Assembly: GCF_000421185.1 (NCBI RefSeq)
Contig: NZ_ATWJ01000013.1
Span: 186,001 to 250,000 of the forward strand
Source of the DNA: Ornithinimicrobium pekingense DSM 21552
Lineage (GTDB): Bacteria > Actinomycetota > Actinomycetes > Actinomycetales > Dermatophilaceae
Direction of reading: 5' to 3'
DNA: 64,000 bases
In this document: piece after piece, positions 33,332 to 41,513 of the stretch
Layout of the letters: every line of letters starts with the position of its first letter
How positions within the stretch are numbered: the first letter of the stretch is position 1
Translations under genes and position numbers: made by a program
Notes under the pieces: model-generated
Databases searched by the model: none
Told to the model about the DNA's origin: nothing
What the model saw: the letters and a program-made list of their open reading frames with translations, nothing else

Positions 33332-34560
33332 CGGCCCTCCGACCCTGCCCGCACCCGGTCGACGGCGACCCGCAGCCGCCGCACCCCCTCGTGGATGCGC
33401 TCCGGCGCCGTGGACGCGAAGCACAGCCGCAGCGCGTGGGGGAAGCGGCCCTCGGGGGAGAAGGCGTTGCCCGGGATGAAGGCCACCCCCTCGTCGAGCG
33501 CGACCTCGAAGAGCGCCTGGGTGTCGACGGGCTCCTCGAGGGTGACCCACAGGAAGAACCCGCCCTCGGGGTCGGTCCACCGGGCGAGGTCGGCGAAGTG
33601 CTCCCCGAGCGCCTCCTGCATCGCCTCCTTGCGCAGCCGGTAGCGCTCCCGCTGCGTGGCCAGGTGCTCGGCGAGGTGCCCTCCCCGCAGAAAGCCGGCG
33701 ACGAGCCGCTGCATCGGCAGGTTGGTGCAGGTGTCCATCGCCTGCTTGGCGCTGATCAGCACCGGCTGCAGCGAGGGGTCGGCGTCGACCCACCCCACCC
33801 GCAGCCCCGGCGCGATGATCTTGGAGAAGGTCCGCACGGAGAAGACCAGCGGGTCACCGTCGGCCAGCTGGTGCAGCGTCAGCACGTCCTCGCCGGCGAA
33901 GCGCAGCAGGCCGTAGGGGTCGTCGTCGACGACCACGCTGCCCCACTCGCGCGCCAGCTCCAGCAGCTGCCCGCGCCGCTGCTCCGACATGGTGGCGCCC
34001 GAGGGGTTCTGGAAGGTCGGGACGGTGTAGATCGCCTTGGGACGGCCGTGCCGCTCACCCAGCGACCGCAGCTCCTCGACGACCATCCCCTCGCCGTCGA
34101 CGGGCACCTCCAGCAGCCGGGCCTGGTAGGACAGCGCCGTCCCGCTGCCGTTGGTGTAGGTCGGCGACTCCACGGCGACGAGGTCACCGGGGTCGACGAA
34201 GAGCTTGCAGGCCAGGTCCAGGCCCTGCATCCCGCCGCTGGTGATGGTCAGCCGCTCGGCGGTGGTCGCGTCGCCCGTGCCCGCGAGCGCGCCGAGCAGC
34301 GCCTCGCGCAGTGCGGGGTCACCCTCGGTCGCGGCGTAGTCGAAGGCGTCCGCGGCGCCGGCACCGATCGTCTCCCGCCCGACCTCGGCCAGGGTCTGCG
34401 TCGGGATGGCCTCGGGCGCCGGGCTGCCCATGGCGAAGCGCACGATGTCGTGGGTGCGCGTGGCCAGCAGCGAGGTGCTGGAGTCGATCACCGAGCCCAC
34501 CAGCCCTGCGGCGCGGGCCGCCAGGGGCAGCGTGGAGGTCGTGCTGGGTGGTGCGCTCAC
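33328..34560 (-). CDS. Class I/II PLP aminotransferase
   Basis: 410-residue fold-type I aminotransferase of the 2-aminoadipate/LysN-MocR type. Motifs: ITSGGMQGLDLACKLFVDPGD, TVPTFQNPSGATMS, VVDDDPYGLLRF and the PLP lysine region FSVRTFSKIIAPGLRVGW. GTG at 34560 follows GAGAGG by 8 nt. Coupled to gntR by GTGA; gene order HTH regulator plus this aminotransferase recalls the two halves of a MocR regulator encoded separately. It probably acts on an amino acid released by the M24 enzyme upstream. Confidence 0.82.
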   Translation of the reverse strand: MSAPPSTTSTLPLAARAAGLVGSVIDSSTSLLATRTHDIVRFAMGSPAPEAIPTQTLAEVGRETIGAGAADAFDYAATEGDPALREALLGALAGTGDATTAERLTITSGGMQGLDLACKLFVDPGDLVAVESPTYTNGSGTALSYQARLLEVPVDGEGMVVEELRSLGERHGRPKAIYTVPTFQNPSGATMSEQRRGQLLELAREWGSVVVDDDPYGLLRFAGEDVLTLHQLADGDPLVFSVRTFSKIIAPGLRVGWVDADPSLQPVLISAKQAMDTCTNLPMQRLVAGFLRGGHLAEHLATQRERYRLRKEAMQEALGEHFADLARWTDPEGGFFLWVTLEEPVDTQALFEVALDEGVAFIPGNAFSPEGRFPHALRLCFASTAPERIHEGVRRLRVAVDRVRAGSEGR

Positions 34561-34612
34561 GTTCGTGGCCTCTCGTCGGGTGCGTGCGTGCGGGTACGGG
34601 GTCTGCGCCGGG

Positions 34613-35848
34613 TCAGTCCTTGACCACGAGGTCCTGGGGCAGGGGGGCCAGCCGCTCGACGGCACCGTCCGGGCCGGTGCCGACGAGGACCGGCTCGGAC
34701 AGCTCGTAGCCCCAGCCCTCCATCCACATGCCGAGGATGACGTGGAACGCCATACCCCGCTGGAGCCGGGTGAGGTCGCCCGAGCGCAGGCTGATCGTGC
34801 GCTCGCCCCAGTCGGGCGGGTAGCCGACCCCGATCGAGTAGCCCACCCGGGAGCCCTTGACGTAGCCGTGCCGGCCGACCGCGTCGGCGAAGGCGGCCTG
34901 CACGCGGTGGCCGGTCGACCCGGGCCGCAGCTCCTCCAGGGCGGCGCGCAGCCCCTCGGTCACCGCGTCGGCGCACCGGCGCAGCTCGGCCGGGGGCGGG
35001 CCCAGGCTGACCGTGCGGGCGAGCGGCACGTGGTAGCGGTGGTAGACCCCGGCGAGCTCGACGGTGGTCGCCTCCCCGGGGCGCAGGGGCAGGTCGCTCC
35101 AGGTCAGGTGCGGCGTGCCGGCGGTCTCCCCCGTCGGCAGCATCGGCACGATGGCCGGGTAGTCGCCGCCGAGCTTGCGCGCGCCGAGGGCCTGGGCGTA
35201 CTGGATCTGCGCGACGACGTCGCACTGGCGCCGGCCCGGCTCGACGTGCTCGAGGGCGATCCGCATGACGTTCTGGGCGATCTCCCCGGCGACGCGCAGC
35301 TTGTCCTGCTCCAGCGGCGACTTCACGACCCGCACCCAGTTGACCAGCTCGTGGCTGTCGACGAGCTCGGCGCTGGCCAGCTGGGCCCGCAGCGCCAGGT
35401 GGCTGCGCACGGAGAAGTACGGAGCATCGGTCTCGACGCCGACCCGGGCGGACGGGGTGTCCTCGAGCACCCCCAGCTCGACCGCCTGCCGGCCGATCCA
35501 GTCGAAGGGGTGCCGGTCGGGGCGGTGCACCAGGTCCTCGGGATAGCCGTGGATCTGCTCCACGGGCAGGTATGCGGTGTAGTGGGCACCCTGCGCGTCC
35601 ATCTCCCGCATGAACAGGTGCGGCTCGCCGCGCACCGGCACGACGAGGCACTGCGGCATGTAGAACGACCAGGCGTTGTAGCCGGTGAGGTAGTACAGGT
35701 TGGCCGGGTCGGCCACGACGAGGGCCGACAGGTCGCTGCGCGCCATCGCCTCCTGCACCCGCGCCAGCCGCTCGAGGTACTCGGGCACCGGGAACGGCCG
35801 GGAGCGGATGCTCTCCCGCTCCATCAGCTCCCCGCCGGAGGTGGTCAT
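34613..35848 (-). CDS. M24-family hydrolase, ectoine hydrolase (DoeA/EutD)-like
   Basis: 411-residue pita-bread fold protein. The N-terminal domain (YYLTGYNAWSFYMPQCLVV; REMDAQGAHYTAYL; DRHPFDWIGRQA) and the catalytic domain (GGDYPAIVPMLPTGETAGTP; YSIGVGYPPDWGERTISL; GMAFHVILGMWMEGWGYELS) follow ectoine hydrolase DoeA/EutD as I remember it, rather than ordinary Xaa-Pro peptidases. DoeA opens the ectoine ring to acetyl-diaminobutyrate. The expected deacetylase DoeB is not in the window, so the substrate may instead be a related cyclic or amide compound. First gene of a minus-strand unit with the aminotransferase and gntR; the promoter carries operator copy 2. Confidence 0.8.
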   Translation of the reverse strand: MTTSGGELMERESIRSRPFPVPEYLERLARVQEAMARSDLSALVVADPANLYYLTGYNAWSFYMPQCLVVPVRGEPHLFMREMDAQGAHYTAYLPVEQIHGYPEDLVHRPDRHPFDWIGRQAVELGVLEDTPSARVGVETDAPYFSVRSHLALRAQLASAELVDSHELVNWVRVVKSPLEQDKLRVAGEIAQNVMRIALEHVEPGRRQCDVVAQIQYAQALGARKLGGDYPAIVPMLPTGETAGTPHLTWSDLPLRPGEATTVELAGVYHRYHVPLARTVSLGPPPAELRRCADAVTEGLRAALEELRPGSTGHRVQAAFADAVGRHGYVKGSRVGYSIGVGYPPDWGERTISLRSGDLTRLQRGMAFHVILGMWMEGWGYELSEPVLVGTGPDGAVERLAPLPQDLVVKD

Positions 35849-35872
35849 GCTGCATCGTGCCTCACGGGGAGG

Positions 35873-35905
35873 ATTGTTGACAATAAGACACCCCCTTCCT
35901 ACGTT
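35873..35905. promoter_or_regulatory. GntR operator copy 2 over a sigma70-type promoter
   Basis: Palindrome ATTGTTGACAAT at 35873-35884. It contains the -35 box TTGACA (35877-35882) of a plus-strand promoter with a 17-bp spacer and -10 TACGTT (35900-35905), placing +1 at or near the GTG of the dehydrogenase. Binding of the GntR protein would block this promoter and the divergent M24 promoter. Confidence 0.78.
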
Positions 35906-35911
35906 GACCGG

Positions 35912-36898
35912 GTGAGCACCAGCCGCCCCGTCATCGCCGTGCTGTGCGCCACCGTGGACGACGTGCCGCCGCACCTGGAGCAGCTGGCCGGGCGGGCCGA
36001 GCTGCGCCCGACGGACGAGGAGGGGCTGGCGGAGGCGATCGCCGGTGCCGACGCGCTGCTGCTGTGGGACTTCTTCTCCCGCGCGGTGCAGGACGTCTGG
36101 CCGCGGGCCGACCGCCTGCGGTGGGTCCACGTCGCGGCCGCCGGCGTGGACACCCTGCTCTTCGAGGAGCTGCGCGCCTCCGACGTCGTCGTGACCAACG
36201 CCCGCGGGATCTTTGACCGCCCGATCGCCGAGTTCGTCCTCGGGGCCGTGCTGGCGCACGCCAAGCGCGTCCACGAGAGCCACGACCTGCAGCGCGAGCG
36301 GCGATGGCGGCACCGCGAGACCCGGCGGGTGCAGGGCGCACGGGTGATGGTCGTGGGGACCGGCGCCATCGGGCGGGAGACCGCCCGGCTGCTGCGTGCC
36401 GTGGGGATGGAGGTGGTCGCCGCCGGCAGCCGGGCCCGTCCCGAGCCGGACCCCGACCTCGGCCCGGTCGTGGCCAGCGCCGACCTGGCCGATCACGTGG
36501 TCGACGTCGACTACCTGGTCAACGCCGCCCCGCTGACCCCGGCCACGCACGGCCTCCTGGACGCGAGGGTGCTGGCGGCCCTGCCCGCCCACGCCCACCT
36601 GGTCAACGTCGGGCGTGGGGCGACGGTGGTCGAGGAGGACCTGCTGGCCGCGCTGCGTGCCGGCGCGCTGGACGGCGCCACCCTCGACGTGTTCGCGACC
36701 GAGCCGCTGCCTCCGGGCTCACCCCTGTGGGACACCCCCGGGGTGGTCGTGTCGGCGCACATGTCCGGCGACGTCGTCGGCTGGCGTGACGCGCTGGCAC
36801 GGCAGTTCGTCGACAACGCCGCCCGCTGGCTCGACGGCAGCCCGCTGCTCAACGTCGTGGACAAGCAGCTCGGCTACGTGTCGACGGCTGGTGCCTGA
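35912..36898 (+). CDS. D-isomer-specific 2-hydroxyacid dehydrogenase
   Basis: 328-residue NAD(P)-dependent dehydrogenase. Rossmann loop VVGTGAIGRE; catalytic triad Arg in VNVGRGATVVEE, Glu in DVFATEPLPPGS and His in VVVSAHMSGD. GTG start is predicted leaderless (-10 ends 6 nt upstream). Divergent from the M24 hydrolase with a shared operator, so it likely reduces a 2-oxo acid produced by the pathway's aminotransferases. The exact substrate cannot be told. Confidence 0.87.
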   Translation: MSTSRPVIAVLCATVDDVPPHLEQLAGRAELRPTDEEGLAEAIAGADALLLWDFFSRAVQDVWPRADRLRWVHVAAAGVDTLLFEELRASDVVVTNARGIFDRPIAEFVLGAVLAHAKRVHESHDLQRERRWRHRETRRVQGARVMVVGTGAIGRETARLLRAVGMEVVAAGSRARPEPDPDLGPVVASADLADHVVDVDYLVNAAPLTPATHGLLDARVLAALPAHAHLVNVGRGATVVEEDLLAALRAGALDGATLDVFATEPLPPGSPLWDTPGVVVSAHMSGDVVGWRDALARQFVDNAARWLDGSPLLNVVDKQLGYVSTAGA

Positions 36899-36946
36899 GC
36901 CCACCTCCGCGCTGCACCGCCGCGGACGTTCGGGTAGACCGGACGC

Positions 36947-37615
36947 ATGAGAGTCCTGGACCGGCCGGCGGAGCAGCGCGAGCACCTCGCCCAGGAGCTC
37001 CTCGACCGGTTGACCCCGCTGATGAGCGCCCTGGGCATCATCTTCGTGCTGCTCATCCTCGGTGAGCAGCTCAGCCTGCCGGGCTCGCGTCTCTCCGCGG
37101 CGCTCAGCGTGCTGGGGTGGGTGCTGTGGGCGGTGTTCGCCGCCGAGTTCGTGGCCCGGGCCGTCGTGGCCCCGCACACCGGCCGGTTCCTGCGGCGCAA
37201 CTGGTGGCAGATCGCCTTCATCCTGCTGCCGTTCCTGCGCGTCTTCCGGCTGGTCCGGGCCGCGCGCTTCCTGCGCACGGGCCGGGTCCTGTCGGGCGCC
37301 GTCCGGGGCACCCGCTCGGCCGCCTCCGTGCTGCGCGGACGGCTCGGCTGGCTGCTCTCGCTGTGGTCGATCACCGTGCTGTCGGTCAGCCAGCTGCTCT
37401 ACGCCTTCAGCGACTTCGCGACCTTCGCCGAGGCGCTGCACGCCACCGCGCTGGGCGCGGTCACCGGCGAGCCGCTGGCCCCGGACGACCTGGTCGCCCG
37501 CCTGACCGAGCTGTTCCTGGGCGTCGTGTCGGTCGTGGTCTTCGGCACCCTCGCCGGGACCGTGGGCGCCTACTTCCTGCGCTCGGACGAGCAGGCCGCC
37601 GTCGAGGCGTCCTGA
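36947..37615 (+). CDS. Voltage-gated-channel-like protein without a selectivity filter
   Basis: 222 residues with six hydrophobic segments. An S4-like helix with regularly spaced Arg (FLRVFRLVRAARFLRTGRVL) identifies the voltage-gated ion channel fold. The pore loop, where TVGYGD is expected, reads HATALGAVTGEPLAPDD, so no K+ filter is present; the last helix is intact. It could be a different-selectivity or non-conducting relative. ATG at 36947 has TAGACC 6 nt upstream and no ribosome-binding site: probably leaderless. The end overlaps the convergent gene by 46 nt. Confidence 0.75.
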   Translation: MRVLDRPAEQREHLAQELLDRLTPLMSALGIIFVLLILGEQLSLPGSRLSAALSVLGWVLWAVFAAEFVARAVVAPHTGRFLRRNWWQIAFILLPFLRVFRLVRAARFLRTGRVLSGAVRGTRSAASVLRGRLGWLLSLWSITVLSVSQLLYAFSDFATFAEALHATALGAVTGEPLAPDDLVARLTELFLGVVSVVVFGTLAGTVGAYFLRSDEQAAVEAS

Positions 37616-38139
37616 CGGTCGTGCGGCCCACGAAGGTGCGCTGCGCTCCGACGCCTGCGCAGCAGCCGGCCCGTGCGCGCCGTCAGCCAGCCCCCGAGCA
37701 GGGCCGGAACGAGCGCCAGCGCACCGGCGGCCGCCCCCTGCGCGCGCACGCCGCCAGGCCCCGGGTCCACGACGTCGCGCGCCAGCTGCCACCCGACGAC
37801 CAGGGCCACGCCCAGCGCGGCGGTGAGGGTCGCGACCGCCCACGACGACCACCAGGCAACGCGGTCGCTGCGCAGCCGCGGCTGCAGCACCGCGTTGACC
37901 AGGCCGCCGGGAGTGCCCACCACCCCGCCGAGCGTCGCGCCGAGGAGCAGGCCGAGCACCGGTGCTCCGAGGAGCAGGCTGGCCCGCTCGACCACCCGAC
38001 CGCCGTCGACCCCTCCACCCGCCAGCGCCACCGCGGCCCAGCCCAGCCCGCAGAGCAGCCCGGTGGCCGCGCCGACGGCCACGCCCCACCCGAGCCCGGC
38101 CGCGGCATACCGCCACTCCACGGCGTGCGGGGCGCTCAC
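37570..38139 (-). CDS. Hypothetical membrane protein coupled to selB
   Basis: 189 residues, about four TM helices (YAAAGLGWGVAVGAATGLLC; LLGAPVLGLLLGATLGGVVG; WAVATLTAALGVALVVGWQL), then a basic, Arg-rich tail. Family not recognised. GTG start overlaps the selB stop (GTGA), so it is translated as the third gene of selA-selB. Its last 46 nt overlap the opposite-strand channel-like gene. A link to selenium is suggested only by position. Confidence 0.68.
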   Translation of the reverse strand: MSAPHAVEWRYAAAGLGWGVAVGAATGLLCGLGWAAVALAGGGVDGGRVVERASLLLGAPVLGLLLGATLGGVVGTPGGLVNAVLQPRLRSDRVAWWSSWAVATLTAALGVALVVGWQLARDVVDPGPGGVRAQGAAAGALALVPALLGGWLTARTGRLLRRRRSAAHLRGPHDRQDASTAACSSERRK

Positions 38140-40016
38140 CGCACCACCTGACGCAGGCGGCCGTCCAGACGTCGCGTCCAGCCGCGCTGGTCCAGGTGCT
38201 CCAGCAGGGGGACCGCGACCCGGCGGGTCGTCCCGAGGGCCTGCCGTGCGGCGCTCAGCGTGAACGGCTGGTCGAGCGCCGCCAGCTCGCGCATGGCACG
38301 CGCGGGGGCGTCGGGCAGGAGCACGACGTCGTCGGGCAGGCGGACCAGCCTCCCGAGCCGGGCCGCTGCCGCCAGCTCGACCGGGCCCAGGCCCAGCCGC
38401 GCCAGGTCGTCACGCTCCGGCGCGGCGAAGGGGGTGGCGCGCAGCCGAGCCTCGAGCTCGGCGACCCCCGCCTCCGCGGGGCCGAGGCCGCCCGCCTCGG
38501 GGACGCAGACCCGTCCGCCCGCCACCGTCAGGCCGGCGTGCGCGGCGACGTGGCGCACCAGGTCGGCCTCCGGGGGCGCCAGGTCGTCCGGTAGGGACCC
38601 GCCGGCCGAGACGGGTCGCAGGTGCCCCGGCAGGTCCAGGGCGTGCGCCACCCCGGCGAGCGGCATCCCCGCGCTCAACGGCTGCTCCTCGTGGTGCGCC
38701 CGCACCGCGCGCCCCGCCCGGTCCGACCAGACCTCCACTGCCCCGGGGTCGACCCACCAGCCCTCCACCCGCTGGCCGGTGGAGGGGTCGCCCAGCCCGA
38801 GACGCCGCAGGACCGTCGGGTGCTCGGCCGAGCGGGACCGCAGCCGCAGGTCGGCGAGGGCCGTCGTGGCCGCATCCCCTGCCCTCCCTGCGTCGGCGGC
38901 CGCGAGTGACTCGGCGCGGGTGCGGGCCGCGCCGCGGCGGCGCAGCGGGAGCGGGTCCACGTCGAGAACGCGCGCCGACCACAGCCGGCGGGTGCCCGGG
39001 TCGCGCAGGACGGCGCGGTCGCCGACGTGCCACGGCAGGGCGAGGGGGAGCGACAGCCGGGCGTACCCCGGCCCGAGGGGGCGCAGCCGCACGGGGTGGT
39101 CGGCCGTTCCCACGTGCAGCACGAGATGCTCCGGAGGACCGCCGTCCGTCCCGGGCCGAGCACCCGGCTCCCCGGCGCTGACCGGGGTGAGGCCGACATC
39201 GACGGCACGCGCCGACGCGAAGGCCCCGGGGGTCGTGAGCACGGACTCGCGGCCGACCTCCTCGGTGTCGGTGCGGCGCAGGTTGACCGCCACCCGGGAC
39301 ACCGGCCCCACGGCCTCGCGTCCGACGTCACCGCTGTGCAGCCCACGGACGACCACCTCGCGCACGCGGTCGCCGGACACCAGGGTGAGGGTGTCGCCGA
39401 CGGACAGGGTCCCTGCCCCCAGGGTGCCGGTGACGACGGTCCCGGCCCCCTGGACCGTGAAGGACCGGTCGCACCACAGCCGCACCGGGGCGTGCGGGTC
39501 CGGCGCCGGCAGGCGGGCCACCAGCGCGTCGAGGGCCGCCCGCAGCTGCTCCATACCCGCTCCCGTGCGCGCCGACACCAGCTCGCCGGGAACGTCGAGC
39601 CCCGCCGCTGCCAGGCGGCGGGTCGCCTCGGCCCGGACCTCCTCGGCCCGCCGCGCCTCGGCGAGGTCGGCCCGGGTGAGGACGAGCAGGCCGTCGGTGA
39701 TGCCGAGCGCGCGGACCGCCGCGAGGTGCTCCTCGCTCTGCGCCTGCCAGCCCTGGTCGGCCGCGACGACGAACACGACCGCCGGCGCCGGTCCCAGGCC
39801 GGCCAGGGTGTTGCCGACGAACCGCTGGTGCCCCGGCACGTCGACGAACGCCACGTCGGCACCGCCGGGCAGCCGCGTCCAGGCGAAGCCGAGCTCGATC
39901 GTCAGGCCCCGCTCCTTCTCGGCCGCGAGCCGGTCGGGGTCGCGCCCGGTCAGCGCCTGCACGAGCGTCGATTTGCCGTGGTCGACGTGCCCGGCGGTGG
40001 CGAGCACCCGCCTCAT
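38136..40016 (-). CDS. selB: Selenocysteine-specific elongation factor SelB
   Basis: 626-residue GTPase that carries Sec-tRNA to UGA codons by binding a downstream mRNA hairpin. GTPase motifs: GHVDHGKST (P-loop), VDVPGHQRF (G3), TRAD (G4 variant of NKxD). EF-Tu-like domains II-III follow, then the C-terminal winged helices that bind SECIS RNA (final repeat: FTLSAARQALGTTRRVAVPL). ATG overlaps the selA stop (ATGA). Required for the UGA codon in fdhA at 49021-49023. Confidence 0.95.
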   Translation of the reverse strand: MRRVLATAGHVDHGKSTLVQALTGRDPDRLAAEKERGLTIELGFAWTRLPGGADVAFVDVPGHQRFVGNTLAGLGPAPAVVFVVAADQGWQAQSEEHLAAVRALGITDGLLVLTRADLAEARRAEEVRAEATRRLAAAGLDVPGELVSARTGAGMEQLRAALDALVARLPAPDPHAPVRLWCDRSFTVQGAGTVVTGTLGAGTLSVGDTLTLVSGDRVREVVVRGLHSGDVGREAVGPVSRVAVNLRRTDTEEVGRESVLTTPGAFASARAVDVGLTPVSAGEPGARPGTDGGPPEHLVLHVGTADHPVRLRPLGPGYARLSLPLALPWHVGDRAVLRDPGTRRLWSARVLDVDPLPLRRRGAARTRAESLAAADAGRAGDAATTALADLRLRSRSAEHPTVLRRLGLGDPSTGQRVEGWWVDPGAVEVWSDRAGRAVRAHHEEQPLSAGMPLAGVAHALDLPGHLRPVSAGGSLPDDLAPPEADLVRHVAAHAGLTVAGGRVCVPEAGGLGPAEAGVAELEARLRATPFAAPERDDLARLGLGPVELAAAARLGRLVRLPDDVVLLPDAPARAMRELAALDQPFTLSAARQALGTTRRVAVPLLEHLDQRGWTRRLDGRLRQVVR

Positions 40017-41338
40017 ACCCCGGTCGTCCCCAGCGCCTCGCGCAGCGCGCGCAGCAGGTCGTCGTCCCGGTCCGGAGGTATGCAGCGCACGTCGACCAGG
40101 CCGCGCCCGTCCTCGACCCGCGCCAGGACGACCGGCACGTCCGGGCTCGCGGGCCGGCGCAGCCGCTCGACCGTCTCCACCGGCAGCTCCACGGCCCAGC
40201 CGGGCAGCGGGACACCCGGCGCGCCCCCTCCTCCGACCCGCCCCTCGACGGGGACGACGTCGCGTCCGAGCGCGCGGGCGAGGCGTTCGGCCCGGGGCCG
40301 CAGCTCCTCGGCCGTGGCGTGCAGCGCCTCGCGGACGGGGCTCGCGGCCGTGCGCACGGTGGCCTCGAGCGCGGCCAGCGTGAGCTTGTCGACGCGCAGC
40401 GCCCGCGCCAGCGGGTGCCGGCGCAGCTGCTGCACGGTCGCCTGCTCGCCCAGGACCAGCCCCGCCTGGGGGCCGCCGAGCAGCTTGTCACCGCTGGCGG
40501 TGACGATCGTGGCGCCGTCGCGCAGGGCGGTGGCCGCGTCCGGCTCCTGCGGCAGCACCGGGTCGGGCGCGAGCAGGCCGGAGCCGATGTCGGCGACGAC
40601 GGGCACCCGGGTGCCGTCGGGGCGCCGCAGGTCGCGCAGCTCGGCCAGCCCGGCGGCGGAGACGAAGCCCTCGACGCGGAAGTTGCTGGGATGCACCTTG
40701 AGCACGCACCCGGTGTCCGCTCCCACCGCGTCGGCGTAGTCCTGGCGGTGGGTGCGGTTGGTGGTGCCGACCTCGCGCAGCCGCGCCCCGGTGGAGGCGA
40801 TGAGGTCGGGCAGCCGGAACCCGTCGCCGATCTCGACCATCTCGCCCCGGGACACGACGACCTCGCGACCGGCGGCGAGCGCGGTGGTGGCCAGGACCAG
40901 GGCGGCGGCGCCGTTGTTGACCACGAGGGCGTCCTGCGCCGCGGGCACCGCCTCGCGCAGCGCCGCGAGCGCTCCCGTGCCGCGTCGGCCACGCGCCCCC
41001 GTGGACAGGTCCAGCTCGACGTCGACGTAGCCGGTGGCGTCGAGCACCGCCTCGACCGCCGCACGCGACAGCGGCGCGCGGCCGATGTTGGTGTGGACGA
41101 CCACGCCGGTGGCGTTGAGCACCGGCGTGAGGGAGGACGCGCGGGCGGGGAGGGCGGCGAGCGCGGCGGCCGCGACCTCCTCGGGGTCGATCTCTCCACG
41201 GCGGGCCCGGTCCTGGGCACCGGCCACCGCGGCCCGGACCGACGACCGCCCCAGCCGGGCGGCCGCCGCGGCCAGGGGCGGGCTCGCGAGGAGCACGTCG
41301 GTGCGGGCGATCGCCCGGCGCGGGTCGCTCTGGCTCAC
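40013..41338 (-). CDS. selA: L-seryl-tRNA(Sec) selenium transferase
   Basis: 441-residue PLP enzyme that converts Ser-tRNA(Sec) to Sec-tRNA(Sec) with selenophosphate. The PLP lysine is in TASGDKLLGGPQAG; other landmarks are LNATGVVVHTNIGRAPLS, VVNNGAAALVLA and VLKVHPSNFRVEGF. GTG at 41338 follows GGGAG by 6 nt. It lies 42 nt downstream of the tRNA-Sec gene on the same strand and is coupled to selB. Confidence 0.96.
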   Translation of the reverse strand: MSQSDPRRAIARTDVLLASPPLAAAAARLGRSSVRAAVAGAQDRARRGEIDPEEVAAAALAALPARASSLTPVLNATGVVVHTNIGRAPLSRAAVEAVLDATGYVDVELDLSTGARGRRGTGALAALREAVPAAQDALVVNNGAAALVLATTALAAGREVVVSRGEMVEIGDGFRLPDLIASTGARLREVGTTNRTHRQDYADAVGADTGCVLKVHPSNFRVEGFVSAAGLAELRDLRRPDGTRVPVVADIGSGLLAPDPVLPQEPDAATALRDGATIVTASGDKLLGGPQAGLVLGEQATVQQLRRHPLARALRVDKLTLAALEATVRTAASPVREALHATAEELRPRAERLARALGRDVVPVEGRVGGGGAPGVPLPGWAVELPVETVERLRRPASPDVPVVLARVEDGRGLVDVRCIPPDRDDDLLRALREALGTTGV

Positions 41339-41380
41339 CGTGCGCTCCCTTTCCGTCCCGGGGCGTCCTCGCCCCGCAGC

Positions 41381-41476
41381 TGGCGGAGGCGGACGGGAAT
41401 CGAACCCGCCAGACCGAGATGCTCGGCCTCACCGGTGTTGAAGACCGGGGGGCCCACCAGGAACCCTGACGCCTCC
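41381..41476 (-). tRNA. selC: Selenocysteine tRNA, anticodon UCA
   Basis: 96 nt including an encoded CCA. On the minus strand: acceptor GGAGGCG / CGCCTCC, anticodon stem CCGGT / ACCGG closing the 7-nt loop CTTCAAC (anticodon TCA at 41441-41439), a long variable arm with CCGAG-CAT-CTCGG, and a T arm with GTTCGATTC. The long extra arm and UCA anticodon identify tRNA-Sec. It lies between selD (plus) and selA (minus). Confidence 0.96.
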
Positions 41477-41513
41477 AGGGGCCAGCCTAGACACCCGAGC
41501 CTAAGGTGGGCGC

